From the NCBI GenBank assembly GCA_013285825.1, contig JABDGV010000005.1, positions 50,727 to 114,726 of the forward strand: 64,000 bases of DNA, read 5' to 3'. The notes below the pieces were generated by a model. The model made no database searches. It was not told where the DNA came from and was given only the letters and a program-made list of their open reading frames with translations. This document shows, one piece after another, positions 42,294 to 51,113 of this stretch (its first letter is position 1; each line of letters begins with the position of its first letter). Source of the DNA: Bacteroidota bacterium. Its GTDB lineage: Bacteria; Chlamydiota; Chlamydiia; Chlamydiales; FEN-1388. The position numbers and the translations under genes are program-made.

Positions 42294-43643
42294 TTATTTA
42301 ACGGTTACTGCTGTAAGTTTGTGGTCGCTTCCTCTTAAGTCCTGATCAGGAAGTTCAAGGTATTCAGGCTGCACGTTCTGAACAAACAACCAATCAATGC
42401 GGCGCTCCCGACTCTTAAGTACATCTTTCAATGCTCCGCCCTGGAGATTTTCTAAATCGCTGATTTTATCAACGCCAAATTCGGTGCTATTAAGGTTTGT
42501 GTCGACATGAAAGTTCTTCTTAAAAAGCTCTTGAAAGGCCGATGCTTGATGAGCTCCAGGTGTTGCAGGTCGTACCTCGCCTCTGTTTCCCCATTGATCC
42601 TGGTTCCAATCTCCTGCAAGAATTGTTCTATCAACTGTGTAGCCTTGGGGTTTGAATGCTTCAACGTCGTGGAGGATTTTATTGACATGGAGTCCTTTTT
42701 CAGTTGCTTTAAGGTCTCGAGGGTCTGTTGCATGGGCTGAGACGACACGAAAGACTTTGTTGGTCGCTATATCTTGAATGTCAATCATGATGTGCGATCG
42801 GGTCTGTTCGCCTGGTTTGTTATTAAAATTTGTTGGGAATGTGGCGGTCTTTGTCTGAATAGAGAGTTTGGTGAATTTATGTTTTTTAAAGGCGACGGCT
42901 ACGCCGTGGGCAGCTTTTTTATGCTGGGCATAGTAAATGTCATAATCCTTCCCGAGCCGTTTTTGAAGATCCTCTTTTACATCTGGAGTGACCTCTTGGA
43001 GAGTTATCACATCGAGGTTGCTCTTGAGGATGTTGTTTGCGATGACTCCAACCCTAAAGGCGCTATTTTCAAAATACTTTCCCTCTTTGTCGACGCCGTA
43101 GCCCATGTCCGTGCGAATAGGGGGCAGATCGCCCGTTTTCGTAAACTTTTGAGGAAAGAGGATGTTATAGGTTCCAACTGTGATTCTTTCGGCTAGAGAT
43201 AAGACTTTTGGATTTACCTGCGGCTGAGTCGGGTTTATTTTAGGATTTGTAATAGGAGTAATTGTATGGTTTGTCAAAGGATTTGGTTTGGGCGGTTGGA
43301 TATCCCTATTCTGGAACGGCTGGCTTTGGACGATTTTTTTCTGGCTGAGAAGGAATTTATGCGATTGTCTATAGACTATTTTACCGCAGAGCATTATGAG
43401 GGGAATAATGACAGTAAAATAACTGGCTAATTTCAAGAGGGAGAGGGCTTTTTGAGTAAAGGATGCAGATCTCTTATCAGGTCGAAGGAGGGCGGTATTT
43501 CCTCTCTCTGTAATGACGCTGTATTTGTTTCCACCGAGTTTTGAGGTAATGCCCTCAACATAAAAATAATTTTCAAAAGCGTTGTTTTGGACGCAATCAA
43601 TAAATTTCGGTCGGAAATTTGCGTCAGACATAAAGATGCTCAC
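42294..43643 (-). CDS. Endonuclease/exonuclease/phosphatase-family protein with N-terminal membrane segment
   Basis: A 449-aa protein: an N-terminal ~70-residue domain (NYFYVEGITSKLGG, YSVITERGNTALLRP), one hydrophobic segment (about 83-103, LLKLASYFTVIIPLIMLC), a Pro/Asn/Gln linker (about 120-150) and an EEP domain (about 155-449) with VGTYNILFP, ITLQEV, VVSAHATD, LAGDWNQD and RGSDHKLTAV (the usual D/N/H catalytic set). Members are DNases, phosphoinositide phosphatases or sphingomyelinases. A membrane-tethered EEP enzyme could act on host lipids or signalling, an inference. Confidence 0.82.
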   Translation of the reverse strand: MSIFMSDANFRPKFIDCVQNNAFENYFYVEGITSKLGGNKYSVITERGNTALLRPDKRSASFTQKALSLLKLASYFTVIIPLIMLCGKIVYRQSHKFLLSQKKIVQSQPFQNRDIQPPKPNPLTNHTITPITNPKINPTQPQVNPKVLSLAERITVGTYNILFPQKFTKTGDLPPIRTDMGYGVDKEGKYFENSAFRVGVIANNILKSNLDVITLQEVTPDVKEDLQKRLGKDYDIYYAQHKKAAHGVAVAFKKHKFTKLSIQTKTATFPTNFNNKPGEQTRSHIMIDIQDIATNKVFRVVSAHATDPRDLKATEKGLHVNKILHDVEAFKPQGYTVDRTILAGDWNQDQWGNRGEVRPATPGAHQASAFQELFKKNFHVDTNLNSTEFGVDKISDLENLQGGALKDVLKSRERRIDWLFVQNVQPEYLELPDQDLRGSDHKLTAVTVK

Positions 43644-43673
43644 TCTTTAATATTATTATAATATATTTTTGAT

Positions 43674-44525
43674 TTAATTCTTGGGGATGATTCGCCATTT
43701 ATTGAGGTGAGCGATGGGCCTATACGCCTCTTTTGCTTGCCGGATTCCCTCAATCCCCAAATCCTGCTCCCAATTTAAATAGAGATATTCATGGGGGATT
43801 GAGCAGGCAAAATCTTGATAGAGATATTGATAGAGTCCCTTTTCGGGGCCGACCGCTTTTGCAAAATGGAGAACAGCCGTGTTAGCGTTGAGCTTTTCTC
43901 CAATGGTAAATCCCTCTGGTTTTCCATCGATATAGATTGTTTGTCCAAAGAGTGAAAGCTCCGACCAGTGTTGAAGCGCAAGCTTGCAGGCAGTAACTTC
44001 ATTTTCTGCCTTCTTAAACTCCTGATACCAGTTATTGAGGACCGTGTGTGAAGCTTCAATATTGAGCGGCTTTGAAATAGCTTGATGTTCTGCTTCAAGT
44101 TGGTGAATTAAATTCCGCCGTCCATCGAGCGCTCGTCCTTTATACGTCCGAATCGTATCGGTTGCATAGAGGTAGTCGCTTTCTGAGTGGAGCACTTCTG
44201 TTCTCCAATCCTTTTCATCAAAATGGTTTTTTGTCCGATCATCGATGGGGTAGAAGTAGCTTGCTTTAGAGTGTACAAGCGCCTCTTTTAATTCCTCCGG
44301 ATCTTCGATGGTGAAGAGGGGAATTAAGAACCACTCAGAGGTATAGGAAAGCCCTTTTACGTATCTTTTTCCCTTGAGCTCAAACCATTCATACTTATGT
44401 GTAGGCTGGAAGAGAAAGAGATTGCCAAAGGTGTACTCGGATAGGGTAGCATCTATTGAAAGGAGAAGGGGTTCAAGCCACGCTTTATCAGATAACGTAA
44501 TCGTATTCATGGTTATCGTATTCAT
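43674..44525 (-). CDS. DUF2156 (phosphatidylglycerol lysyltransferase-like) protein
   Basis: The start is placed at ATG 44525 (MNTITMNTITLSDKAW); the repeated MNTIT offers another start at 44510, and no strong RBS decides between them. The protein matches DUF2156: a GNAT-like fold with KGRALDGRRNLIHQLEAEH, a long tail with GKPEGFTIGEKLN, and YQYLYQDFACSIPHEYLYLNWEQDLGIEGIRQAKEAYRP at the C-terminus. MprF-type lysyltransferase C-domains belong to the family; here there is no membrane part, so the substrate is unknown. It is divergent from the DUF378 gene. Confidence 0.85.
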   Translation of the reverse strand: MNTITMNTITLSDKAWLEPLLLSIDATLSEYTFGNLFLFQPTHKYEWFELKGKRYVKGLSYTSEWFLIPLFTIEDPEELKEALVHSKASYFYPIDDRTKNHFDEKDWRTEVLHSESDYLYATDTIRTYKGRALDGRRNLIHQLEAEHQAISKPLNIEASHTVLNNWYQEFKKAENEVTACKLALQHWSELSLFGQTIYIDGKPEGFTIGEKLNANTAVLHFAKAVGPEKGLYQYLYQDFACSIPHEYLYLNWEQDLGIEGIRQAKEAYRPIAHLNKWRIIPKN

Positions 44526-44605
44526 GCGATTAAAAAATTTTCTTACACATAAATGATATCTAGTTGTATAGCAAGATATAATCACCTAAATTTGTGGGGG
44601 TTAGT

Positions 44606-44818
44606 ATGATGAAGGCGCTTGATGTTATTACATCTATTTTGCTGATCATTGGAGGTCTTAACTGGGGTCTTGTTGGACTTTTAGATTTCGATCTCGTCGC
44701 ATCACTAATGGGCAGCGGTACAACATCTGCAAAAGTTGTATATGATCTCATTGGTCTTTCAGCTCTTTATCAAGCTCTCTGCTGGCAGCAAATTCAAGCA
44801 CGCTGGTGCGGTAAGTAA
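44606..44818 (+). CDS. DUF378 small membrane protein (70 aa)
   Basis: It begins at the ATG-ATG pair at 44606 after a GGGGG-type RBS; an upstream GTG is unlikely. Two hydrophobic segments hold the DUF378 hallmark LLIIGGLNWGLVGLLDFD (about 12-29) and VVYDLIGLSALYQ. Members are found in many bacteria as inner-membrane proteins of unknown function. It is divergent from the DUF2156 gene and convergent with the RDD gene. Confidence 0.85.
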   Translation: MMKALDVITSILLIIGGLNWGLVGLLDFDLVASLMGSGTTSAKVVYDLIGLSALYQALCWQQIQARWCGK

Positions 44819-44829
44819 TTTTCTTTTCT

Positions 44830-44861
44830 GCAGCATTGAGATTTCTTCTCAGTGCTGCTTT
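44830..44861. terminator. Bidirectional-type terminator between DUF378 and RDD genes
   Basis: The stem GCAGCATTGAG (44830-44840) pairs with CTCAGTGCTGC (44848-44858) with one mismatch, loop ATTTCTT, followed by TTT on the plus strand. It overlaps the last codons of the convergent RDD gene, so it serves chiefly DUF378. Confidence 0.7.
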
Positions 44862-45229
44862 CGTACTACATACGAATCTACAGCTAAATCATGAAGTCCC
44901 TGCTTATCTTTTGAGAAGAACATAGGGATGGCGAAGAGAAACAGTGCCGGCAGCGAAAGGAGCTTGCAGACGTTTCGTACGCACGCTTCTGGGAATGTGA
45001 TTGCCTCTCCCTCTCGATGCTGAACTTGGATATTGAACAGCCTCTTGCCGAGTGTTGCTTTCCATGTCGAGCTTTCCATGATAGCAAAATAGCCTACAAA
45101 GATGATGGGCGGAACCCAGAAGAGTGAAATGAAGATGGGGTTTGTGAAGAGTGCCAGTATAAAAAGATCGATCAAGAAAGCAAGAAGGCGTCTCGTTAAT
45201 GAGGATGGATTCAGACAATTATTTTCCAT
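44849..45229 (-). CDS. RDD-family membrane protein (126 aa)
   Basis: The start is taken as ATG 45229 (MENNCLNPSS) with AGAGAG upstream; an ATG 15 bases earlier is also in frame. RRLLAFLIDLFILALF (first span with the R..A..ID motif), a second span YFAIMESSTWKATLGKRLF and a third at about 95-110 match the RDD family, thought to be transporters. The start lies within the 3' end of the hemH gene (19-base overlap), so the two are likely coupled. Confidence 0.85.
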   Translation of the reverse strand: MENNCLNPSSLTRRLLAFLIDLFILALFTNPIFISLFWVPPIIFVGYFAIMESSTWKATLGKRLFNIQVQHREGEAITFPEACVRNVCKLLSLPALFLFAIPMFFSKDKQGLHDLAVDSYVVRKQH

Positions 45230-46188
45230 ATACTCTCTATCCATTCTGGCGAATCGTTAAGGGACGGGACCAGGTTGCATTCATCTCCGCCCGACTCCAA
45301 AAATTTATGTCGTACTTCAACCCCAAGTTCATAGAGGGTCTCGATACAATCCATAGTAAAGGAGGGGGAGATAATTGCAATACGCTTAACTCCCTTTTGG
45401 GCGAGCTGTATTGCTGTCTCTTGCGTATCAGGCGTAAGCCACGGGTCTTTGCCAAAGCGCGACTGGAATGTCATGAGAGCATCTTGGGGAGATATGTTTG
45501 CAGCTTTAAGGAGAGCATTATAGGTTCTAAGACAATGAGATCGATAGCAGCAGATATTTCGTTCGCAGCAGTTGGCAGCAGAAAGACAGCCTTTGTTTGC
45601 CTTTTTGAGCTGCTTTTCCGGAAGGCCATGAAAGCTGACTAAGAGTTTTTCATAAGGGCCAATGGATTTTAGCTTTTGTGCATGGCAATTAATAAAGCCT
45701 GGATGGTCGCAAAATTCCGTAACTACTCGAATTTTCGGGATAGTTTCCCATTTGGAAAGGAGGTTGAGTGTCTTTTCAAGGGCAGAACCTGTTGTTGCAG
45801 ATGCATACTGTGGAAAGAGGGGAACCAGCACAAGCTCGTCGAGGGAATATTTCTTTAATCGATCAAGGGCTTGAACGAGCGAGGGCTGTTGGTAGCGCAT
45901 GGCGCACTCTACAAGATAGTTTGAGCCAATTTTCGTTTGCAGAGCCGTTTTCAGATTCAGCATGTGGACAAGAAGGGGAGAGCCCTTCTCTGTCCAAATG
46001 GACTTATAGATTTTTGCAAGCTGAGGAGCTCGCTTCGGGGCAATCGATAAGCGGACAAGTAGGTTTCTCTTAATGGGGTTTATGTCGAGCACTCGAGGAT
46101 CAAGAAGAAACTCTGTAAGGTACTTTCGCACGCTTGCGGTATCAGGGGCTGAGGGTGTACCTAGGTTGAGGAGAAGAACAGCTTTCAT
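45211..46188 (-). CDS. hemH: Ferrochelatase
   Basis: Inserts Fe2+ into protoporphyrin IX, the last step of heme synthesis. 325 aa, family length. Seen: LLNLGTPSAPDTASVRKYLTEFLLDPRV at the N-terminus, LVSFHGLPEKQL with the metal-binding His (about 186), MTFQSRFGKDPWLTPDT and, near the end, the conserved ISPSFTMDCIETLYELGVE with the Glu. Cys residues C(n)CCERNIC (about 208-215) could carry an Fe-S cluster or be coincidental. It overlaps the RDD gene. Heme synthesis is a normal chlamydial capacity. Confidence 0.93.
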   Translation of the reverse strand: MKAVLLLNLGTPSAPDTASVRKYLTEFLLDPRVLDINPIKRNLLVRLSIAPKRAPQLAKIYKSIWTEKGSPLLVHMLNLKTALQTKIGSNYLVECAMRYQQPSLVQALDRLKKYSLDELVLVPLFPQYASATTGSALEKTLNLLSKWETIPKIRVVTEFCDHPGFINCHAQKLKSIGPYEKLLVSFHGLPEKQLKKANKGCLSAANCCERNICCYRSHCLRTYNALLKAANISPQDALMTFQSRFGKDPWLTPDTQETAIQLAQKGVKRIAIISPSFTMDCIETLYELGVEVRHKFLESGGDECNLVPSLNDSPEWIESIWKIIV

Positions 46189-46297
46189 GAATCAAACAAC
46201 CGTCTAATAGGGGCATCATATCTCAAGTGAAGATTGAGATCTTTAAAAAATCTTTACTCTATTTTGCTAGAATAAATTGAAATATAATAGAGAATAT

Positions 46298-47497
46298 ATG
46301 AGTGAATCTAAAGAAATTTTTTCCAACATACCAGCTTGTACTCAAGATAATAGCGTTGCTGTAATCACAGAACCTTCAAAACAAGAAACTACCGCCCAAA
46401 CCGAAGTCACAAAAAAGGTAGACACTGTTTCTAAAGAGGTTCTTGAAAAAATCAAGCTTTGCCAAAATGACTTTCTATTAGCTTGTAATAACGACATAAG
46501 CCTCTACTTAACGCTGCTCAATATTAAGCCGACGGATGTTGTTACAAAGACTCTTACGAGAACTGAGAGAGCCTGTTTAAACCTGATCAAGACAGCCATG
46601 CTTCCCACATTTAATAATGTCTATAAGTCTCCAGAGCGTGGAATTGAGTTATATCTTTCCGAGAAGATTCAAGCGCATGTACAAAAGCTTGAGGAGATAT
46701 CTCCTCAATTTGTTGAAAATATTGCGATGCTTGATCCTGTCACGCCCTATCTTCCTAAGATCTACAATCTCTCTGAAGATGATTTGAGACAGTTGATAGC
46801 TGTGCTCCAATCGAGCAAGAAAGGGGAGTGTTCAAGAGAGGTACAAGAGCTTGAAACTTTTTATTTAAACTCCAAATCAGAAATTGTGCGTTTAGGATTG
46901 CTTGCAGCCGCTCAAGAGCAGTTGAAGAAAAAAGAGGTGCCTATACGTGTTGAATCAACTGAAAAAGTGGAAGATGTTTCAAATGAAGTGCGTGCGAAAA
47001 TAGGTGCTATTCAGACGGAATTTGTAAAAAAATGCTTTAATGACATGAATTTTATATTCAAGGTCATGAAGGCTCAACCAACAGATGTACCTACAAAAAT
47101 TCTCACAAACGAAGAAAAAGCGTTTCTGAACCTTATTAAGATTTGTCTTGTTCCCGCCTGTAAACAGATAAATAAAACTCCAGAACATGGAATTGAGCTC
47201 TATCTTTCGGAAAAGATTTCAGACCTTGTAAAGCAAATAGATGCGATCTCTCATCAACATGTGGTGAATGTCACCTCTTTTAATCTCTCTTTGCCCTACT
47301 TAAATAAGCTTCTAACATTTACTAAGGAAGATTTGACTCTTCTTTTAACCTCGCTTGAGGATGTAAACAGCTACAAGAAAGAGAGCTGTTCAGAGGCTGT
47401 TCAAGAGATTATGACCTACGTTATCGATTCTAAATCAGACGATGTTCGTAAAGGTTTGATTGGGGCATTTAAGAATGAGCTGAAGAAAAAATCCTAA
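46298..47497 (+). CDS. Internally duplicated hypothetical protein (399 aa)
   Basis: The start is taken at ATG 46298 (MSESKEIFSN) with AGAGA upstream; an in-frame TTG 21 bases earlier is less likely. The protein is two homologous halves: about residues 50-215 and 232-399 share KIxxxQxxFxxxCxNDxxxxxxxxxxxPTDVxTKxLTxxExAxLNLIK and PExGIELYLSEKI. A Ser/Thr-rich N-terminus precedes them. There is no known family, signal or membrane segment; all-helical in appearance. A recent tandem duplication is likely, and the product may be an effector or structural protein. Confidence 0.7.
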   Translation: MSESKEIFSNIPACTQDNSVAVITEPSKQETTAQTEVTKKVDTVSKEVLEKIKLCQNDFLLACNNDISLYLTLLNIKPTDVVTKTLTRTERACLNLIKTAMLPTFNNVYKSPERGIELYLSEKIQAHVQKLEEISPQFVENIAMLDPVTPYLPKIYNLSEDDLRQLIAVLQSSKKGECSREVQELETFYLNSKSEIVRLGLLAAAQEQLKKKEVPIRVESTEKVEDVSNEVRAKIGAIQTEFVKKCFNDMNFIFKVMKAQPTDVPTKILTNEEKAFLNLIKICLVPACKQINKTPEHGIELYLSEKISDLVKQIDAISHQHVVNVTSFNLSLPYLNKLLTFTKEDLTLLLTSLEDVNSYKKESCSEAVQEIMTYVIDSKSDDVRKGLIGAFKNELKKKS

Positions 47498-47533
47498 AAG
47501 AGCACAATCCCATTTGATAGGGGATCTTGACCA

Positions 47534-48037
47534 TTGATAACACTTTTTGATCGGCTCTTCTGCGTCTTTTCGGCCCTGCTCTTTACCCAAGTGCCTCGAT
47601 TTATTGAGCTCTATACCACTCGGCTTGCAGGACATGTAACTGAGGCTGAGCGTATAGTCAATCGATTTGTAGAGGTGGCCAAGGGTTTTAATTTAACGCT
47701 TTCGAGTTATATAGCCAAGTTTTTGGCTTTGAGCGACCCTGAGATTCGATCTCAAGGGGAGCTTATGCAAGAATCGGTAGACCGCTTGCACGCACTTTCC
47801 ACTGGCTATACACACCTTATAGATGCAAGTTGGTACATGAAGCCCATGGTCTTTATTCGGTATGGTGATTGGGATATTGTGCGAGCGACAATGGATAATT
47901 TTAGCTTTGGTTTGAGCTTCACCACCCAGACTTTAGCCTGGATGGTGATTGGAATTGCTGCAGCTGTTGCAGTTATGAAGATTGTTTCTTGGCTCGTTCG
48001 TTCTTTGAAATCGTCATTCGGTTTTCAGAGCGCTTGA
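47534..48037 (+). CDS. DUF2937-like membrane protein (167 aa), TTG start
   Basis: Two hydrophobic segments (about 7-22 and 132-152) bracket a helical middle (RFIELYTTRLAGHVTEAER). This is the pattern of DUF2937 (LGTQLPGFIxxYxxRLGGHLxEA). The TTG at 47534 is the only available start and has no strong RBS, so the true start is uncertain. The 3' 65 bases overlap the convergent 253-aa gene. Confidence 0.65.
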   Translation: MITLFDRLFCVFSALLFTQVPRFIELYTTRLAGHVTEAERIVNRFVEVAKGFNLTLSSYIAKFLALSDPEIRSQGELMQESVDRLHALSTGYTHLIDASWYMKPMVFIRYGDWDIVRATMDNFSFGLSFTTQTLAWMVIGIAAAVAVMKIVSWLVRSLKSSFGFQSA

Positions 48038-48734
48038 CCTCTTCGTCGACAATTCGGTGGTGTTCTTGAGCGGCTTCCTTTTCTACTTTCTTTTTCTCTT
48101 TAATGCGTGTTCGTTCAGCAACAATTGCCTTCTCTTGTTCACGCGCTTTAGCAACTTTTTGAATCGTCTTTGCAATGCTTTTAGCAAAAATTAAGCCCGC
48201 TTCGCTTGATTTCGTTTCAATAGATATAATGGGTTTTCTACTCTTCTCGAGCGGTTGTGCTTGAGGCTGAGGAGATTTGGCAGTTGTGCTTTTTTCTGTT
48301 GGATGTTTTGCCAGCTCTTCTTTTTGGGCCTCTTTTTCTGCCTGTTCAAGCTCTTCAGCTGTAATTTCAGCTATTTCTTCATCTGATAGCGGCTCGCCTG
48401 TAGGCTGTCGATTGCGATATGCTGCGACTGCCTCTCGAGTACCTGTAACTCTAGGTCTATCCCCGGAGTTATCTACAAGCACTGCGAGATTGAGTTTCAT
48501 ACTCATGAATATATGCGAGATAATCAGTTCAGAGGTGAGCTGTTCGGCTATTTGGCGCGGAGGTGGAGCTGCTGGGTCGAGCTGTACCTTTTTTAATGTA
48601 TAGGTGCGGCCAGTTAAAGGATCTGTAACCGTAAGTAAATTTGCTTTGCCCTGGACGTAATCGTGGGCCATGTTCAGAAACTTCTGTTGATCCATGCCGC
48701 CGATAAAGTGCTTGATGAATTGATTATTAACCAT
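47973..48734 (-). CDS. Charged coiled-coil hypothetical protein (253 aa)
   Basis: I do not recognise this protein. Residues 1-115 are a globular, mixed region (MVNNQFIKHFIGGMDQQKFL; PPPRQIAEQLTSELIISHIF); from about 120 on the sequence is dominated by Glu/Lys/Ala heptads with a Pro/Gln-rich stretch (KSPQPQAQP, about 155-160) and a basic C-terminus. A cytoplasmic or secreted coiled-coil protein is likely. It is followed by the convergent DUF2937-like gene with 65 bases of overlap. Confidence 0.65.
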   Translation of the reverse strand: MVNNQFIKHFIGGMDQQKFLNMAHDYVQGKANLLTVTDPLTGRTYTLKKVQLDPAAPPPRQIAEQLTSELIISHIFMSMKLNLAVLVDNSGDRPRVTGTREAVAAYRNRQPTGEPLSDEEIAEITAEELEQAEKEAQKEELAKHPTEKSTTAKSPQPQAQPLEKSRKPIISIETKSSEAGLIFAKSIAKTIQKVAKAREQEKAIVAERTRIKEKKKVEKEAAQEHHRIVDEEVKRSENRMTISKNERAKKQSS

Positions 48735-48766
48735 ATGTTTCCTATTTGTTTCCTTTTATCATTTTA

Positions 48767-49726
48767 CTACTTTAAAACCTTTTTACTCATGCTGCCATTT
48801 CCGCCGCGAGTCTTATTATCACCTTTTTCATACGAGTTATAGTGATCAATAAAGCCAGTTTCTAGCTCCATGCTAGAGGGAGTGTTGCCCGTTTCTTCAA
48901 AAACTCGTTTCTTAATTTTATCCGTTTGAATGGCTTTAATCACCATCTTTTCTGGAGATTGAGAAGACTTTTCATGAACAGGGTTGATTTTTCGCTTATA
49001 TTTGGAGTTTTCGGTGTTATTTATGTAGAAGTTATGCTCTCGGAGCCTCTTAGGAATGTCTTGTGAAGTGCCTACGTATTCTGTTTTCTTTTCCGTGTGA
49101 CGCATAAAGTAGATATCAGATTTTTTAGCATCTTCCTTGAATAACTCGGTCGCTTTTAGTCGAACTTTTTTACTTGTAGGGCTTCGGACGAGTGTTGCAG
49201 ACTTTTCAGGGGTTTCGTGGAGCTCTTGTATTGCTTTTTTAATTGCTCTTTTAGTGCGAGGTGTTGTTTCAGTTGATTTACGCTCAACGCTTGTCCCGCC
49301 GCCGCCACCCTTTCGTTGGTTGTAGCCGTTGTTAATAGAGTCATAAAACTGGATATAGTCATCTTCAAGCTTATCAATATCATCACTATTGGACACTTTT
49401 TGAAGGATAGTAACTGAAACTTGATCCCCATATCGGACGTCAAATTCGAGTTTTTCGGGGAGCTGATAACTCTTCATTCGCTGAACAAAGTCATCGGTTG
49501 CGCCAATAAGTCGTTTGCCGTTGGTATGGTTGGTAAAGCAGTAGATAACGCGTTTGAACTTGCTGGCATCTAGCGAAAGATCGATCTGAATTTGATCATT
49601 TTTACCGACAGAAATTGGACAGGAAAATTCGGGACAGGAAAATTCGGGCTGACTGGATTCGGGCAGATTGGATGCTATGTGATACTGGGAGAGAACTGGT
49701 GCGGTTGAAATACGTTGAATTTTCAT
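48767..49726 (-). CDS. Protein with two GIY-YIG-like nuclease domains (319 aa)
   Basis: Two tandem GIY-YIG-like modules are visible. The first (about 57-140): VIYCFTNHTNGKRLIGATDD with YDSINNGYNQRKGG at the end; the second (about 205-310): DIYFMRHTEKKTEYVGTSQD and YNSYEKGDNKTRGG. Both keep the Y...(V/I)G(A/T) core and an R (QRM / KRL), and an acidic ED/ET position precedes the terminal segment. GIY-YIG proteins are single-domain nucleases in most families, so a tandem arrangement is uncommon. The N-terminus has a duplicated FSCPEFSCP made by a 14-base DNA repeat (about 49618-49645). Confidence 0.7.
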   Translation of the reverse strand: MKIQRISTAPVLSQYHIASNLPESSQPEFSCPEFSCPISVGKNDQIQIDLSLDASKFKRVIYCFTNHTNGKRLIGATDDFVQRMKSYQLPEKLEFDVRYGDQVSVTILQKVSNSDDIDKLEDDYIQFYDSINNGYNQRKGGGGGTSVERKSTETTPRTKRAIKKAIQELHETPEKSATLVRSPTSKKVRLKATELFKEDAKKSDIYFMRHTEKKTEYVGTSQDIPKRLREHNFYINNTENSKYKRKINPVHEKSSQSPEKMVIKAIQTDKIKKRVFEETGNTPSSMELETGFIDHYNSYEKGDNKTRGGNGSMSKKVLK

Positions 49727-49774
49727 AAAAATAAATTATTTACACTTATTATATACTAAAAATGTATTTAAAAG

Positions 49775-50407
49775 CTAACTTTGTTTAATTAATGACAGAA
49801 CTTTTGCTTCTGCGGTGCCGAGTTGAATAGGTTCACCCGTGAGTATTCGAATGAGTTCAAAGGAAGGCAGTCCATGAGTGACAATAAGAACGTTGCCTTT
49901 CACACTCTTTTTCAAAATAGCTTGGTAGATGTCTTCCATTCGATCGCGAATATCTTTATTGGTCTCGCCATTGAGAGTTTGCCAATTATACCAATCCTGT
50001 TTTTGACCTGTTGCTGTAAGTACTGTTTGTCCCTCTTCATCACCAGCATTAACTTCAATAACTCGCGAATCAATCACCATATATTTTTCATTAAACAGGC
50101 CATATTCAGCTAAAATTTCGGCTGTCTGAAGGGTGCGCGGAAGAGGGGAGACAATGACAAGATCAATATTGTCTTTATTAAACCCTTGGGCTAGTAGTTT
50201 CTTTGCAGTTTCAGCAACTTGCGCTCTGCCCAAATCGGTAAGATCTGCATGGAAATAGTTGGGGTGAAGTGGGTTGGAGTTGTGCAGCTTCACAAGGTTG
50301 TGATAGCCCTCTCCGTGGCGAACCACAATGAGTTTGCTTTCTTGGTCTTGTTGACAGGTTAAAATTGAAGAAAGAGCAAGGCTGAATAAAAATATAAAGT
50401 GCTTCAT
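49775..50407 (-). CDS. Secreted histidine phosphatase (phosphoglycerate-mutase superfamily)
   Basis: The start is set at ATG 50407 (MKHFIFLFSLALSSILTC), which opens a signal peptide ending in a lipobox-like SILTC; an ATG 12 bases upstream is possible. The catalytic RHGE (IVVRHGEGYH) and the second active-site THGLPS near the C-terminus are intact, as are LTDLGRAQ and VSPLPRTLQTAE. Branch-1 histidine phosphatases hydrolyse phosphate monoesters. A periplasmic or surface location distinguishes this from glycolytic Gpm. It is transcribed 55 bases after lolD. Confidence 0.85.
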   Translation of the reverse strand: MKHFIFLFSLALSSILTCQQDQESKLIVVRHGEGYHNLVKLHNSNPLHPNYFHADLTDLGRAQVAETAKKLLAQGFNKDNIDLVIVSPLPRTLQTAEILAEYGLFNEKYMVIDSRVIEVNAGDEEGQTVLTATGQKQDWYNWQTLNGETNKDIRDRMEDIYQAILKKSVKGNVLIVTHGLPSFELIRILTGEPIQLGTAEAKVLSLIKQS

Positions 50408-50462
50408 TATAGTATCCAATATAAAATATTTTTAATACATTACAATAAAACAATATATTTAA

Positions 50463-51113
50463 TCAATTAATTACTGACAATTTTGCATTATTTAATTCAA
50501 AGACTTTATCGCAGGATTGCGAGAAGGGTCTGTCGTGGGTAACAAGAAGAAGTGTCTTCTGGGTTTCATCGACGATTTTGAGGAGGAGCTCTTTTATGGA
50601 CTTTGCGGTCTCAAAGTCCAAGTTTCCAGTTGGCTCATCGGCAAAGATGAATTGGGGGTCAAGAATGAGCGCTCGAGCAAGCGCTACACGCTGTTTTTCA
50701 CCGCCAGAGAGATAGGAGACCTTTTGGTGGACAAGATGGCCGACACCCATCTGATGGAGAAGCTCTTCGGCCTTTGGAAGAAAGACTGCATGGGGCAGGC
50801 GTGCAATTGAAACAGGCAGAAGGACATTCTCTAAAACAGTGCTTTCTTCAAGCAAATGGAAGCTTTGAAAGACAAAGCCGATGTTTCTAAGTGCTGGAGA
50901 GAAGGGGAGCTCTTCGGAAAAGGTAATTATTCCGGAAGAGGGTGTATCAAGAGTTGCCAGGATATGAAGCAGTGTTGTTTTCCCAGAGCCGGAACGCCCG
51001 CAGATAGCCACCTTCTCACCTGAATAGAGGTCTAAAGAGAGATCAGAAAAAAGTGGCGGACTTGAGTTAAATCTTTTTGAGATGCCTTTGCAAGAGAGAA
51101 GTACTTTCTTCAT
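50463..51113 (-). CDS. lolD: Lipoprotein-releasing ABC transporter ATPase LolD
   Basis: The ATPase of the LolCDE complex that extracts lipoproteins from the inner membrane for the outer membrane. 216 aa. Walker A CGRSGSGKTT (about 37-46), signature YLSGGEKQRVALARAL, Walker B IFADEPTGNLD, and VTHD are all present. It follows the permease gene with a 4-base overlap. The order rpmG - lolC/E - lolD matches the neighbourhood I recall from Chlamydia. The many lipoprotein genes in the window are clients. Confidence 0.92.
   Translation of the reverse strand: MKKVLLSCKGISKRFNSSPPLFSDLSLDLYSGEKVAICGRSGSGKTTLLHILATLDTPSSGIITFSEELPFSPALRNIGFVFQSFHLLEESTVLENVLLPVSIARLPHAVFLPKAEELLHQMGVGHLVHQKVSYLSGGEKQRVALARALILDPQFIFADEPTGNLDFETAKSIKELLLKIVDETQKTLLLVTHDRPFSQSCDKVFELNNAKLSVIN

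Noticed and set aside
45211..46188. A Cys cluster in ferrochelatase as a new Fe-S site
   Set aside because: Several bacterial and animal ferrochelatases have cysteine ligands; the cluster (CCERNIC) may be a known variant and spacing alone does not show novelty.
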